Source: Myrica gale (taxonomy: Eukaryota > Streptophyta > Magnoliopsida > Fagales > Myricaceae). Taken from it: 64,000 nucleotides of DNA. The notes beneath the pieces are model-generated. The model was not told the DNA's origin. It was given only the letters and a program-made list of their open reading frames with translations, and did no database searches. The stretch's first letter is position 1. Every line of letters begins with the position of its first letter. Shown one piece after another: positions 1 to 13,013 of the stretch. The stretch covers positions 24,873,001 through 24,937,000 of the forward strand of contig OZ005609.1 in the NCBI GenBank assembly GCA_963930655.1. The letters are read 5' to 3'. Position numbers and translations under genes: made by a program.

Positions 1-987
1 ATTTATTCTAGATATAGATGCATGATATATCTAGCTTGTGCTTTCTAGGTTACATTTATTACACATCCATTGAAAAGCTTTTATGCCGGTACCTAAAGTA
101 CGGGAATAGCATTGCAGCAGTTGGAGCTCTTGTTTGCAGGGTTCGTCGGTCCAGTGCCCACACACTAACAGCCATTCATTCAAATTGTGTGTACGGGTTG
201 AGCCATTGACAGAACATTTGTGGCATGAGTTGGTCAGTCGTGGCCAGCCCCATAGATTTGCTTGTCTAGGCCTCCCAGTTGTCTTTTGTCTGCCCCATAA
301 AGCGTATGCAAAGTCACCCCACTGCCAATATTTTAACTTGCTTACCTGCTATGTACGGAAGAAGAGCTCCTAGTAGCATATTCCCCCCCCCCCCTTAAAA
401 TTCCCGAGCGGAAAATGAACAGTATTATGAATGGTTGGCTCAATGTGGTCTACTATATTGAGCCATTAAATTGGGCCCACAAAGTCACCAACAACTTTTC
501 TCTTCCAAGGATAACAAAGACGTCTTGTCTTGTACAACAAAATACTCTCCCGGATTACCTTTTTCAGTAGTAAATGCAGGCCGGCTCTCAATCATCTGCA
601 TTGCTGTCGGGATATGCTTCCCATTTTCTTTTATGTACAAAATTATATGATATAGAGTCTAATTATTGTATTTATTTTTTTTTCTAAATTGTAAATAAGA
701 TAGAAAATTATAAAAGATTATAATTCTAATTCGTTCAAAAATATTCAGAGCAGCAAGTCATTTAACACGGAAGTTTAGAGCAAAAAGTAGCACGTATGAT
801 TTGAAAAACAAATAAAAGAACTTTGTTTCTTCCTGTGGGATAGAGGAATGAATTTCGGCTAACAGTCAATGATGGTACAGAATTTTACAATGAAAACGGA
901 AAGCATATATACGTGACAGTTTACAGAAAAAAATGAACATAGGAAGCCAACATAAAAAAGGGTCGACTCCTGTTGAGTTTTGCTTAG
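1..987. other. Intergenic DNA downstream of the kinesin gene
   Basis: I recognise no gene here. Short open frames exist, but none resembles a known protein or has convincing splice partners. The stretch includes a poly-C run near 385-394 and AT-rich DNA from about 640. It is the 3' flank of the minus-strand kinesin gene and probably holds its 3' UTR and polyadenylation signal, but I cannot place them. Confidence 0.5.
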
Positions 988-3900
988 CTATCTTGACCAA
1001 ATCTTCTTCTTATTGTCCCTCTCCTTATTCCCTTGAACCTGATCTCTGCTAATCCTCTTGAGAGTCGAGGGACCTTGAGCAGCAGTGACTAGCTTTGTTG
1101 TTCTCATAACCCTTGCAATTTTAGGTGGGTCAGACTTTCTAGTAATCTTGGGCTCATGTAAAGAAGAGAAAATATTGTTCTCTGTATCAGCATTTCTGTA
1201 ATCTCGTTTCCTCGTCTCATGGAGATTTCCTTGTAGCAAAATAGATCCTTGACTCATCCGGCCGTTCACTGAATTTGAACTTCTGAGTATATGAGGCTCA
1301 ACCTCAACCTCACTAATATATTCATCTCTTATAAATGTTTTTCCTTCATTAGGAGTGGCCCTGATTGAATCAGTGCAATCATTCGCATTTTGCTGCTTCT
1401 GCTCTTGCACCCTCAACTCGTCTTCAAGCTCCTTAATCTGCCATACCATAGCAAATTGAATTGGTATGTTGCCCTCTGTGCACAAAATCACAACTTACAG
1501 TTTTCTAAACGCGAGAAAAGATTGATCAGAAACTGATTAATTGGGATCATTTTTTTTTGCTTGAATCCTTAGGAAATTAAAAAGTAGTCAATGGTAAACA
1601 ATATCTTGTCTGTAAAATTATGAATAAATCATCAGATTTCGGAAGTAGAATGATAATGAATTATGGCCTAGCATATATATAAATGATCATTTGAGACGCC
1701 ACAGGTAATAATTTTTTTTTTCAAGAATTCTGTTGCGTGTCCTGCCTTCCGAAAGAAAGTCAAGTCTACTTTGAACTCTCTTCCCAAAGTTCAAGTTACA
1801 GTGGATTTTGACTCTTTCTCTTCTTCTTTTTTTATAGTAGATTGGTTCCTTTGTCCGCTTGAAGTTGGGGTTACATTTTGCAACTGACGAACGACATCTT
1901 TATAAGTGATGTCTGATCATTTAATTAACAAGAGAGAGAGAGAGACAACAAATACACCCTATTGAGAGGCTGCCGCAAGCAATATATAGAGAACTTTCGT
2001 GGGAGTCTAATAATAGGCTTGAAGAGTGGGAAAATTAGCAGAAAATCCAAATTTATGTGAGAGTAAGCTTTGGGTATATTGGAGTTTTGCTCCATCTAGT
2101 AATTCTGCACTGATCATCTCCACCAATGGACGTACGTGTTTCTAAACCGAACCATATAAATCTTGGTGTTTCTATAGTTCTGTAATTTATTTTTTTCTAT
2201 TTCATAGCTCTTGCCAATCCTAAAAATCTTTGCTAGCCAAATTTAAGGAATAGATCATAAAAAAACTCAACTATGAAGGAAAATTAGGCGACCAATATAC
2301 TTTGAATCTGTGTTTTTCCTTCAGAATTAAAAGGGGGGAGGGAACAAGGACAAGAAAAGACCTTTTGTTGACCTTTTAAATCTTGGTGTTTCTATAGTTC
2401 TGTAATTTATTTTTTTCTATTTCATAGCTCTTGCCAATCCTAAAAATCTTTGCTAGCCAAATTTAAGGAATAGATCATAAAAAAACTCAACTATGAAGGA
2501 AAATTAGGCGACCAATATACTTTGAATCTGTGTTTTTCCTTCAGAATTAAAAGGGGGGAGGGAACAAGGACAAGAAAAGACCTTTTGTTGAAGTAAGCAA
2601 GACTCTGAATTTTGTTCCTGCTCTTTCAGTTTTCTTTCTAACTCATTCACCTGAAAATAGAAGTAAACAATCAAAGCACATTATTAAGTTTGCCTTCCTA
2701 TAAAAACTCTTAAAAATTCGAATGCATGCCACTACATGAATTTTCTTTTTCAGAACCTTATCTTGAAGGATGACAGTATGACATTCTGATTTCTGCAATT
2801 GCTCTTTCAGCTTGTCGTCAAATTCCTTAACCTGCTTGGAGTAAAACAGTGGTTGATCTCTTTGGCGTTTTATATTAAAATCATCACTCTGTCTAGCAAG
2901 CATTATCTCAATTATGAAGTACTTAAGATCCCACTCATTTGGTCAAAGATACTGCATGTTAGGGCTTGAAATCTAGTTTCCTCAGCATACGATTTTTCAG
3001 AAATATTTTGATGAACAGTATCAAATAAGATTAAAACACCATAAAGTGAAGTAAAAACTCCCACCACAGAAGTATTTTCCGTTGAGATATTGGAGATTTT
3101 TATGTTTGATATACGAACCTTCAGTTGAAAAGATGCAGATTCTGACTGCTGTCGTTCTATAAGTTTGATCTCTAACTCTTGGACCTTTAGGAGAAAGTAA
3201 TTCCAATTCAGCAATAATCAAAAGTTAAGCAGAATATCTATACTCATCCAAGTGAAAAGCAACCTTTTGCTGGAGATTACTGCAGATTTCTTCCCTCCCC
3301 TTCAATCTCTCAGATAGTTGCAAAATCTGTTTCTCAGACTGGCTGTGCATGGCTGCCTTCAACTCAATCTGACCTTCAAGTTCTTTTACCTTTTCTTGTA
3401 GGATTTTACAGATCTGATCTTTGCCTTTTGCCTTAGTCTCAAGGTTCTGTAGGTTCTCTTCTAGCTTCCTTAGTGATTCGTCTTTGGATTTGGATTCCTG
3501 CCTTGCTTTTTCAAGCTTTAGGCAAAAAGTAAATTAATACATCTGAAAAATCAAACTAAACCACTGTCCCCCTACAACTTAGAGAAGAAACAAAAAGTCC
3601 AAGTAGAATACACAAGGACCTACCGTTGCTTTCACCTTTTGAAGTTCACTTGTATCAATCTGCTTCTTGGCAGGGCCCAACTCAATACCTCGAACCCGCG
3701 ATGCAAAATTTAAAGAACTCAAAGTCTCACCCAAGTCCTGGTCTGAAGGACTAATTTGTACAAACATCAAAGTTTTGGAGTCCCCCCCTGGAAAAAAGCA
3801 ACAGAAAGCTGGCAAGGTCAGTATCTTGTGATTGAATGACAATATGACCTTTCCACAGTCTGATGCCTATAAGCATGGACATGACAAGTTCAAGTTTTAC

Positions 3901-6900
3901 TGCCTCCAAAAGTGAAAATAAACACACTTTCATCTGCAATGACTTTAATACCTAATGAGTCTTGAAGTAAATGTGTCAATTTGGAGTTCCTGAAACAGAA
4001 AAACCAACATTTTTTAAATCAAATGTGAACTGTGATGGAGGAACACAAAAGGGCAAGCAAGATGTAGCTTTATACCTGTATGGGATGTGACTACTTTTAG
4101 TTGCCAAAGCAGATATCACATCTCCGAGGGCTGAAAGAGACCTATTTATATTTTGTGCTTCCTTTAGCCGCTCTCCTTGCACTTCAGTTTTTGCAAGCCT
4201 CTCACTGCCTGCCAAATCGACAAGCCAAAGCTTGCTTTTGGTGCACTCCCCATTCATCAAGTTCTTTGCTCTTACCATTATACAAAGCATGCTGAGAAAT
4301 ATAGTCGATCATCAATGAAAGAACCATGTAACTCAATGAAAACAAATATTTCTGTAATCATGCAAAATGAAAAAAAAAAATTAGATGAGCTTGGTACCAG
4401 TGAGATCGGCTGCTATGCTCATTCACATTGTTACTTCCAACAGCTCTGGCATTACTTCCAGCCTGCAGTGCACTCCAGGCTTCCCAAATATTATCAACTT
4501 TGGCTTCCACAATTCCAGGGACATGACAAAACCCTTCAGAAGCTTGCTTTATTTCCAACCTAATATCCAAAATAAAAATCCGGGTAAGACCCATAGAGAA
4601 ATTTTTATCTCAGCCCAACCAAGTGCCTATCTTGGAGTGAGTTCAAGCAACAACTGTAGCTTCCAAAGCTTTACTAGGTTGAATGAGTTTCTGCATGTAG
4701 TCATTTGAAGGAAAAAACAGCGATCTTACTTTTTTGATGTTGGAGTCATAGCCAACAAGTCTCTAATCTGCTCATTATAAACTTCAAGAACACTAACGGA
4801 TATGTTGTAGGTGAAAGTTTCGCTCCTTTCCTTGGCAATGTTAAACAAGTGCTCAAGAGTCCTATAATTTACTCCTCTGTTTTGCTCGGTACCCTCCATT
4901 GTAAATGTTTTGCCTGTCCCAGTTTGCCCATAAGCAAATATACATACATTGTAGCCATCTAGCACTGATGTCACCATTGGTGAAGCATCCGCAAACACAT
5001 CAACTGTGAAAACCAACATAAGAAACTGTCAATATAGGTTTCATATAATCAAAATATTGGTGCTGCATCAACCAAAAGACAAGCAAACAATATACCTTGA
5101 TCATCTTTTGGCGTGTAAACTCGGTCGAACTTGAAAGACTTTTTGGTGGAGCCACCAGTCTGAATTCCAAGACATCCATCCTTTGCGGCATCAAAGTCTG
5201 TAAACATTGTACAACCAGCTGATATCTCTCTTTTACTCAATGGACGACAACGGCAGAAAACCCTGATATTCCCTGATATGCGATACATAAGTGATGAGGT
5301 TAAACTCTGGACAAATTTTATAATACAAACATAATTGAATTATTTAGCATAAAATTGAAACATGCCTTTAGCCTCCTGAACTTCATTAAAGAGTTTCTTT
5401 CTCTTAGCTTGCTCCTCGCTGTACTTTATTTTGAGATCTTCACACTGTGCAACTGCAGAATGGTTTAGTGAGTCCACGAAGTCAAAATATCAAGATACCA
5501 ACTTATAATTGCAGTCTAACTCAGGTAATCAACTCGTCACTTCAGGTTCTAACTCAAACGTACCCAAAGCCTGAACTGCAAAAATCATTTTATTCAACTC
5601 AGGAATGGAATCAGCACAGTCATGTGCCTCAAAAGAAAGCTGAAAATGCTCTCTTTTCATCACCTGAAATACAAACCAATTGCAGAAATGCTCAACAATG
5701 ACTTGAAAATGAAGTACAATTAAGCATATTTATAGGATGATAGTCGACAAGTAAGCCCCAATGGCAAATTTTTTCACCAACCTTTATTTTTTCATGCAAA
5801 TTATTGATTGCCACCGCCCAGTACTTCTTATCGTGCTCATACCTGGTAGAGACATTCCTCAGATTTTCAGCTTGTTTCTCCACTTTTTGATCTAATAGGG
5901 AAAACGAAAAGATCAGGAAGGTTATTACTTTCAATAAGATATATATCCACTAACTGGCTGAAATCAAAGGGTCCTAGAAATGGTTCCAAGGCAAATTGGC
6001 TTCAATAGTGCTATCCACTAATCTAAGATATCATTTCCTTATCTATTTATCTTTTGCATGTAATGGATAAGTTTTAATCCTATCAGTGAGTTCATATCTA
6101 GAATGGATGGAGATGGAACACTTCAAAAGAGGTCTAGAATCACCATTGCCAATCAGGTTGCTTTTACCCACAAGTTTTCAAAATAGTGCGCCTAAATTTG
6201 ATATTGTTAGAGAACACAGAAAATTACCAGAATATGGAGCTTTAAACCCATGTTGCATTCATGTAAATTTAGTTGACATAATTACACCAGTAATTGCCGA
6301 TTGGACAACTTCCATTATGTCAAATCTTAAAATAAAGTTAGAGTGAAAATGTCGAAGAATTCCCAGACTATTACATTCGAATGGTATAAAACATCTGACA
6401 CTCACCAAGAGATAGTGTCTTAAACATCATGTTGTCAAGTTCCATCCTGACCTCGTCCAGCTCTTCATTTGCTGCAGTCAATGACATCCACGCCTCATAG
6501 CATTCTTTTGTCTTTTGCTGACACTGCATTGTCAGCTCCTCAATCTTCTTCTCATATTTCATGGTGGATTTTGTTTGCAAAAGTTTCTTCTGCAAACCAC
6601 CAAATTCACCGCCCATATAAGACACAAGTAAGAAGCTTCAATGCCTCAAATGTTCACGTAAGTTGTATATAACCTGAGCTGAAGGAGCTTCTATCTCAGC
6701 AGCACAGTTGTTACATAGAAGATATTCATCCGTCGCTTGAGAAACTGCACTCAAATCAAAGACTCAATTAAATAAAGCCTGAAAATGTTTATAATTGGCT
6801 GTCGTGTACCACTAAATAGCAAAGCCAGCAAAAGAAATGCAACAAGATCACCTGAAACTCTTGGTGCTTTCCTAATACAAATTCCACTAACTGATGGGCT

Positions 6901-8364
6901 TCCGTAGACCCCTTCCAATCTTATTACAATTGCTTCATTTTCCTTCATCGAGACTCTCAAGTCAACAAACTGCAATGGCTTATTGGCTCCAACTACGGAG
7001 AAAATATCAAAGTTTGATAGGACCTGCCATATTCACCCCAATGAAAACACCCAAAATAGTACTACAGTCAGTTTAACGAATAGATAAAAGTAAACATGCT
7101 AGAATCTTTGCTTGGACACTTGCCTTTTCTTCCTGGACATATACGTTGAATACCCTCATTCCTTTAGGTCCACTTGTGTTTACAATCTCCGTGAAATGAA
7201 GGTCAACAAAATAGTCTCCTGGAGGAAGATCATTGAAACGATAGCATACATTTCCTAACCGTGCGTACTGATAGATGAATGGACAATCTCCAGCCTCGGT
7301 TATTGGCTCATTGGTTCGAAAAACATTTCCTCCTTCATAGTATGAGTCACGCACAAATGTCATACCCGAATCTACCTCATGTGGAGCCTCACATCCAGCA
7401 TTTACAAACAGCACCCATTCCTCTGTTTCAAGATGACAATATAATCTATGAAACACTATTTGAGGCTCCAAAAAAGAAATAAATAAATATATATATATAT
7501 ATATATATTCCAATCTACTCAGAAAGCTCAAAATTTTTACTTTGATTGATTTGTGGGAATATTCGGTAAGAGAACATATATGATAAGTGATAATCGACAG
7601 GTGTTATGTAACATTCAGCACTAAAGCCAAATCGATGACAAAACCCTCAAATTACAAAGATATACACTATGCTTATTTATTAACCGATGGAATAGCTTGT
7701 TTAAATGGGAAGTACTAGGGTTTCATAAATTTTCAGAGCAAATCCGCGTTCACAAACAACATATAGACCTAAATCCCTAATACCCCCTAGCCCAACGTTT
7801 GTTTGCCGAGAAATATAGTAGGGAAAACAAAACAAAACAAAAGCAGGACATCTTACCTCATTTGTTCATTTCCTTCTGGTTGTATGAATAGAAAAGAAAA
7901 AAACCCAATTATCCAAATAGTTTTACCACAAATCAAATTTTCAAGAGGACTTGAGAGAAGAAAAACTAATTTTATGACATTAATTTGCTTTGAGGTTTCT
8001 TGTTTCTCCCGTCCTAAATAATGAAAAAATGAAGAACCATCCATCAGTCGATTCCTCTCTTCCATAACTCCCCTCGTTTTCTTTATTAGCAAAACCAATA
8101 CTAATTGATTGTAAGAACATCTCATGGTTAATAACTCTAACCCGTGCAGTTGGATCTGGTAAACCCACTGGGGATTAGTCTCGAACCGGAGCCACAAAGC
8201 ATCGAATCTACCAAAGCCTCAACGCCCTCGTCGTCCACTTCAGAATCTTTCGGTTCTTGATTCAAGGGCTCAACCTTTTCCCAGTCAAAGTCCCGTGAGG
8301 CTGACAAATTTTGAGCTAGGGTTTCTGGGTCTTGGTGAGAAGTGTAGAACTGCATCTCTTCCAT
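988..8364 (-). CDS. KIN14: Kinesin-14 motor protein with N-terminal malectin-like domain
   Basis: This is a microtubule motor of the plant kinesin-14 (C-kinesin type, usually minus-end-directed) family, in the subgroup carrying a malectin/di-glucose-binding domain. Exons: 8364-8142, 7422-7124, 7023-6852, 6744-6674, 6589-6406, 5891-5782, 5663-5564, 5452-5366, 5272-5096, 5003-4730, 4559-4398, 4291-4076, 3989-3952, 3787-3624, 3515-3264, 3184-3119, 2831-2757, 2650-2582, 1437-988. They total 3189 nt, about 1062 residues, with all phases agreeing. The malectin-like domain ([12 protein letters not shown]) covers residues 76-240. A coiled coil follows, then the neck and [10 protein letters not shown] at about 416. 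The P-loop GQTGTGKT is at 500-507, then [10 protein letters not shown] and [10 protein letters not shown], with the motor ending near 759. Heptad-rich short exons and a basic tail (KKKIWSR) end it. The start codon at 8364 opens MEEMQFY; an upstream in-frame ATG at 8439 is possible. Two introns use GC donors. Carbohydrate binding is inferred from the family. Confidence 0.93.
2157..2591. repeat. Exact 220-bp tandem duplication in a KIN14 intron
   Basis: Positions about 2157-2371 and 2377-2591 are identical over roughly 215 bases, with a period of 220. The right copy contains the last bases of the exon ending at 2582 and its GT donor. The left copy therefore supplies a second, identical donor context within the downstream intron. 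The lack of mismatches implies a recent event, or an assembly duplication. Confidence 0.9.
7483..7509. repeat. TA microsatellite
   Basis: A run of TA dinucleotides lies in the first KIN14 intron, just upstream (in gene orientation) of the malectin exon. Confidence 0.85.
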
Positions 8365-9141
8365 GGAAATGGGACGTCTGGGTGTATGAGAACAGGGAAA
8401 TATTGGTTCACTGTGACAGAATAGCTTTTCTTGCAGCAAGAAAGTGATCGAAGTTTGGAGGAGAGGAAAGGGTGTGAGAATTTTGGGGTTCTTTCACTTC
8501 GCTGTTCTCTTTTGGTTTGAGACTGCTCGAATTCGAATTTTGTGACCGTTGGGCACAAGTGACCGTTATGATCCATTTTCTTGGGCCCTTTCGTGCAAAA
8601 TACGTCCAGCTCTCGCCTCGTCGTTTCTGGTCGAAACGTTTCGACCCAAAAACACGAAAGACCAAAAATACAGAAATAAAAAAATATAAGAGGGAATTCA
8701 ATTTTTGCTCACTAGATATTTTACCTTTTTTTACTAATTAGTCGTTAGGATTCATTTTATTATTTTTAGGTCATATGTCTTTGATCTAATGACTAATAAG
8801 TCCTTCCGTCACTGCATCCACCGCATCATCTTAACGGCTCTAGACAAGCAATTCTTGTCAGCTAACCTTTAGCTTTCCACCTTAGCAATTCAAATGCTCA
8901 CCTCCAAAAATAATGCACATTTGTGAAACGAATGGAATGCACTGTTTTGCTCATTTAGTAAAGATTCAGCGAACAAAATGAACTTAAAAAGACTTTTCCT
9001 CTCATTGCCTCCCTTGTCGGCCAGCCTCCTGTTCGACGGAATCTCTCCCTTTCCCTTTCTCCTTCTCTCTTTTCCTGGAATCCTCATAAAGTCACTTTCC
9101 AGTCCTTTCCTGAGCTAACCTTAGCTGAGAAAAATGCACTT
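8365..9141. other. KIN14 upstream region and diverged dispersed repeat
   Basis: This is the 5' flank of the kinesin gene and would contain its promoter and 5' UTR. No single TATA box stands out. About 8795-8965 is related, in reverse complement, to 23405-23545: both share an AATGAGCAAAAC core, TTTTTGGAGGT and AGCATTTG. A polypyrimidine stretch lies at 9040-9075. I could not find a 3' LTR for the neighbouring copia element here. Confidence 0.5.
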
Positions 9142-12100
9142 TTATGAGTAGAATTTCAAACTTGAATTTGGGTAGCACTTTAGTAAAAATGTCCGTCCAT
9201 TGTGCTTCAGTCTTGCAATACTTAACTCGATCTCTTTGTCTTTGGTGGCTTCTCTTAGAAAGTGATATTTGATCGCTATGTGTTTAGTCCTGTTATAAAA
9301 AACAAGATTTTTTGTCATAGCGATAGCTGATTTGCTGTTGCAGAAAATATCAGTGGGCTCCTTTTGAGTTTGGCCCATGTCATCAAAAATTCTACTTAGC
9401 CAAATTGCTTGACTTGCACATATTGCTCCTGCTACATATTTTGCTTCTTCAGAAGATTGTGTAACTGTCTCTTGTTTCTTTGATGCCCATGAAAATATTT
9501 CACATCCTTGTGTGAATGCATAGCCTGAAGTACTTTTCATGTCATCCACTGATCCTGCCCAATCACTGTCGGTATATCCAAAAAGTCTTGAGTCAAAATT
9601 TGGTTTGTACCATATTCCATACTTCCTTGTACCTTGCAAATACCTTAGTATTTTTAGCAACTCCGTAATGAAATTGACTTGAATTTTGCATAAATCTTGA
9701 TAATAGACTTGTCGCAAACATAATATTTGGTCTTGTAGCTATTAGATATAACAAGCTGCCGGTTAGACTTCAATATATTGAAGCATTTGTCTTTTCTGCT
9801 CCATCTTCTTTTCTTAGCTTCTCGTTTGGCACAAGTGGTGTTGTCACAGATTTGCATCTATGCATTTTAAATCTCTTCAGAAGATTTTTTGTATATTTTT
9901 CTAGTAGATAAATATTCCTTCTTCTTCATGCCAAGAAAATAGTGCATTAGGCCCAAGTCACTCATCTCAAATGTCTTCATCATGTCTTCCTTAAATTCTT
10001 GGAGCATTTGCTCATTATTTTTTGTATATATTAGATCATCAACATATAAGGAAATAATAAGAGTATCAGTATTACCTTGGGTTTTAATATGGAGAGTAGG
10101 CTCGCTTTTTCTTCTTCTAAATCCTTGATTTATGAAGTAGCTATCAATTCTGTTGTATCATGCGGGTGGAGCTTACTTAAGCCCATATAATGCTTTCTTC
10201 AATTTTAGAACTTTATCTTTTTAGTTTTTCATGAAAAACCCCGGTGGTTGCTCTACATAAATTTCTTCTATAAGTCCATTTAAAAATGCTGACTTCACAT
10301 CAAGCTGATATACTTTCCACTGCTTTTGAGCTGATAGTGCCACAAGAGCTCAAATGGTGTCGAGGTAAGTGATTGGAGCAAAAGTTTTGTTATAGTCAAT
10401 TCAGGGTAGTTGAGAGTACCTTTAGCAACTAGCCTTGCTTTGTGTTTTTGAATGAAGTCATTGGGGTTTAGCTCGGTTTTGTAAGCCCATTTAACTCTAA
10501 TGATCTCCTTTTCATTTGGTTTCTCTACTAGCTCCCAAGTGTTATTTTTCTCTATCATTCTTATCTCCTCCTCCATTATTTAATCCATACATCTTTCTTT
10601 TCTGCTTCTTCAAAGCTTTCTGGTTCTAGAGCAGCATAGTTGCAAGTCTCATATATTTCTCGAAGAGATTTTACTTTCTGTGGAGTTGATTCTGGAGAAG
10701 ATTCTAGTAGATTGGATAGAGGTGGAGAAGATGTACTTGGTGATATTGATGATGTTGATGGAAGTGTTGCCTGCTAAATTACTGATTGTACAACATCACT
10801 TCCTTTCCCTTGGTCTTCAGCGATTTCTTGAATTTGAGTGGTTTGCACTGTAATGTTCTTGACAATCCTTTCTTTTTCCCAATTTCAGGCTGCATTTTAG
10901 TCAAACTCCACATCTCAGCTAATTATTAATTGGGTTAAATACACTTTGTCTCCTTATCTTTGGGGTCATTTACACTTTGCACCCAGATGTATTATTTTTG
11001 ATACATTGGACCCCTTAACTTACACTTCTGGCAATTTGGGTACGGGGTCCAAATTAAAAAAAAAGTGTATGTTAAGGGATCTAATGTGTCAAAAATAATA
11101 CATCGGGGTGTAGAGTATAAATGACCCCAAAGATAAGGGGGCAAAGTGTATTTAACCCTTATTAATTTCTTTAATTTTAGGATATAAATTATGTAGCCTT
11201 TTGATTGATCACTGTAGCTGAGAAATATTCATTTGTCTATCTTGTCGTCTAGCTTCTTTCTCTTCTCCACTGGAATATGCACATAGCAAATGCAACCAAA
11301 AACTTTGAGATGCTTTGCTGATGGTTTTCTTCCACTCCAGGCTTCTATTGACATTTTATTCTAAACAGTTTTGGTTGGACATCTGTTCAATAAATAAAAT
11401 GCAGTATAGACTAATTCTGCCCAGAAGATTGTAGGAAGACCTTTATATTTCAGCATAGATCTTGCAATTTCCATCATTGTTCTATTTTTTTCTTTCTGCA
11501 ACTCCATTTTGTTCTGGAGCATAGCCAATCATTAATTGATGATGAACTCCTTCATCTTCACAAAACTTGTCAAACTCCTTTGAGTTATACTCTTTGCCTC
11601 TATCACTCCAGATAGTTTTGACAAAACATCCACTTTGTTTTTCAACAAAGTTCTTAAATTTCTTGAAAATTTTGAAAACTTCTTATCGTTCTCGCATGAA
11701 GCACACCCATGTCATTCTTGTATAGTTATTAATAAAGAGGATGAAGTACATGCTTTGTTCATGCGAGGGTGGAGTTATGGGACCGTAGACATCCGTTGTA
11801 TTAGTTCCAAAACTTTGGTAGCTCTCCATGCTTTGGTTGAAGGAAATGATTGTTTGTTGCTTGCCTAATAGACAACCTTCACAAATATCATGGATATCGT
11901 CTATGGATGGAAAATCTCTCATCATCTTCTTTTGTTGAAGAATTTTCAAGGCTTGAAAATTAAAGTACCCAAATCTTCGATGCCATAGCCAAGATACATC
12001 AACGGTAGCTTTCATAGCAGTATTTATAAGATATTGTCATTGAATTGGAAAACTTATGTTGTTCTACATCTTTACTTTGGCGATAACCAAAGTTTTATCA

Positions 12101-13013
12101 TCTCTATCGTAGATAGTGCAGAAATGTCCTTAAAAGTGAAATATATATCCTTTCTCCATCATTTGGCCAACACTCAGTAGATTTTGATGCAAGCTAGGAA
12201 CTAAAAGAACTTCAGGAATGAATTTCGTACCTTTCTTTGTTTTAACGGAAATCATTCCTTTTCCTGTCATATCAACAGGCTCACTGTTTCCTTGCTTGAA
12301 TTTTGATCTGAAGGATGGATCCAATTTGCAAAAGATGTTGCTATTGCTTGTCATGTGGTTGCTGCAGCCACTATCGAAATTCAACGTATCCAGATTCTGT
12401 TGTGATGCTTGAGTGGCATAGAATATTACTTCTTACTCTTCTTGTTCTTCAGTGTAGTTGGCCTGATGGTTTTGCTTAGACCGATATGTGTTCTCAACAT
12501 GTCCAAATTTTTGACACTTGGTGCATCGTGTCTTTCCTTTATGATAATAGTTTTTCTCTAGATGATTTGTTAATTTACATATACCACAAGGAGGGTGTTT
12601 TGAAGTTCTGGAACTTTCTCCTCCATAATTTTTCTTGAATTTTCTTTCAGCAAAATTTTGAGATTTTTGAGACCGTACATTCAATTTTGACTAAAAGGCG
12701 CTTTCAATTGAATTTTCGTTATGCCTATTCAACCTTTTCTCATGTACTTCAAGAGAACCTATTAGTTCAGCAACTGTCAAAGTTTCAAAGTTCTTTAATT
12801 CTTCAACAACTACTATAGGATAATACTTTTTAGTAAGACTGATCAAGATTTTTTCTATCACTCGTTGATCAGTGATATTTTCTTCATAGCTTCTCGTTTG
12901 ATTGACTATTTGCATTAATCTAGCATAATAGTCTTGTATGGCCTCAGAATCTCTCATTTTAATATTCTGTTGGCGAACAACAGAATATTAAAATGATAGA
13001 TTCTGATACCAAA
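9142..13013 (-). mobile_element. Decayed Ty1/copia retrotransposon, internal region
   Basis: Read on the minus strand, the domains follow copia order. Gag is at 12957-12691. A CCHC zinc knuckle (CTKCQKFGH) is at 12684-12433. The aspartic protease start (FDSGCSNHMT) is in 12384-12130. The GAG-pre-integrase region (LWHRRFGY) is at 12015-11683. The integrase core follows at about 11645-11220, with WSDRGKEYNSKEF and YAPEQNGVAER. Reverse transcriptase lies from 10576, with NTWELVEKP and the YVDDL active-site motif near 10040. RNase H (TDSDWAGSVDD, then SSEEAKYVA) is in 9717-9142. A primer-binding site complementary to initiator tRNA-Met lies at 13001-13011. The frame is broken by several stops and frameshifts and by a MITE at 10932-11158, so the element cannot encode a working polyprotein. 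No matching 3' LTR is visible left of 9142. Confidence 0.9.
10932..11158. mobile_element. Fold-back MITE with 9-bp target duplication
   Basis: The element starts GGGTTAAATACACTTTG and ends with its complement, CAAAGTGTATTTAACCC. Most of its 227 bases form an imperfect inverted repeat. It is flanked by a perfect 9-bp duplication, TTATTAATT, at 10923-10931 and 11159-11167. Long terminal inverted repeats with 9-bp duplications suggest a non-autonomous Mutator-type element. It is inserted in the copia element, so it is younger than that element. Confidence 0.85.

Noticed and set aside
7853-8197. Minus-strand frame of 114 codons in the first KIN14 intron
   Set aside because: It overlaps the end of the first coding exon in another phase and has no recognisable motif.
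9030-9080. Polypurine tract on the minus strand as a copia 3' LTR border
   Set aside because: The bases that follow do not resemble the LTR near 13014, and no TG/CA edge fits.
9654-9857. Short minus-strand frame next to the copia RNase H
   Set aside because: It is an out-of-phase part of the decayed copia polyprotein and not a separate gene.
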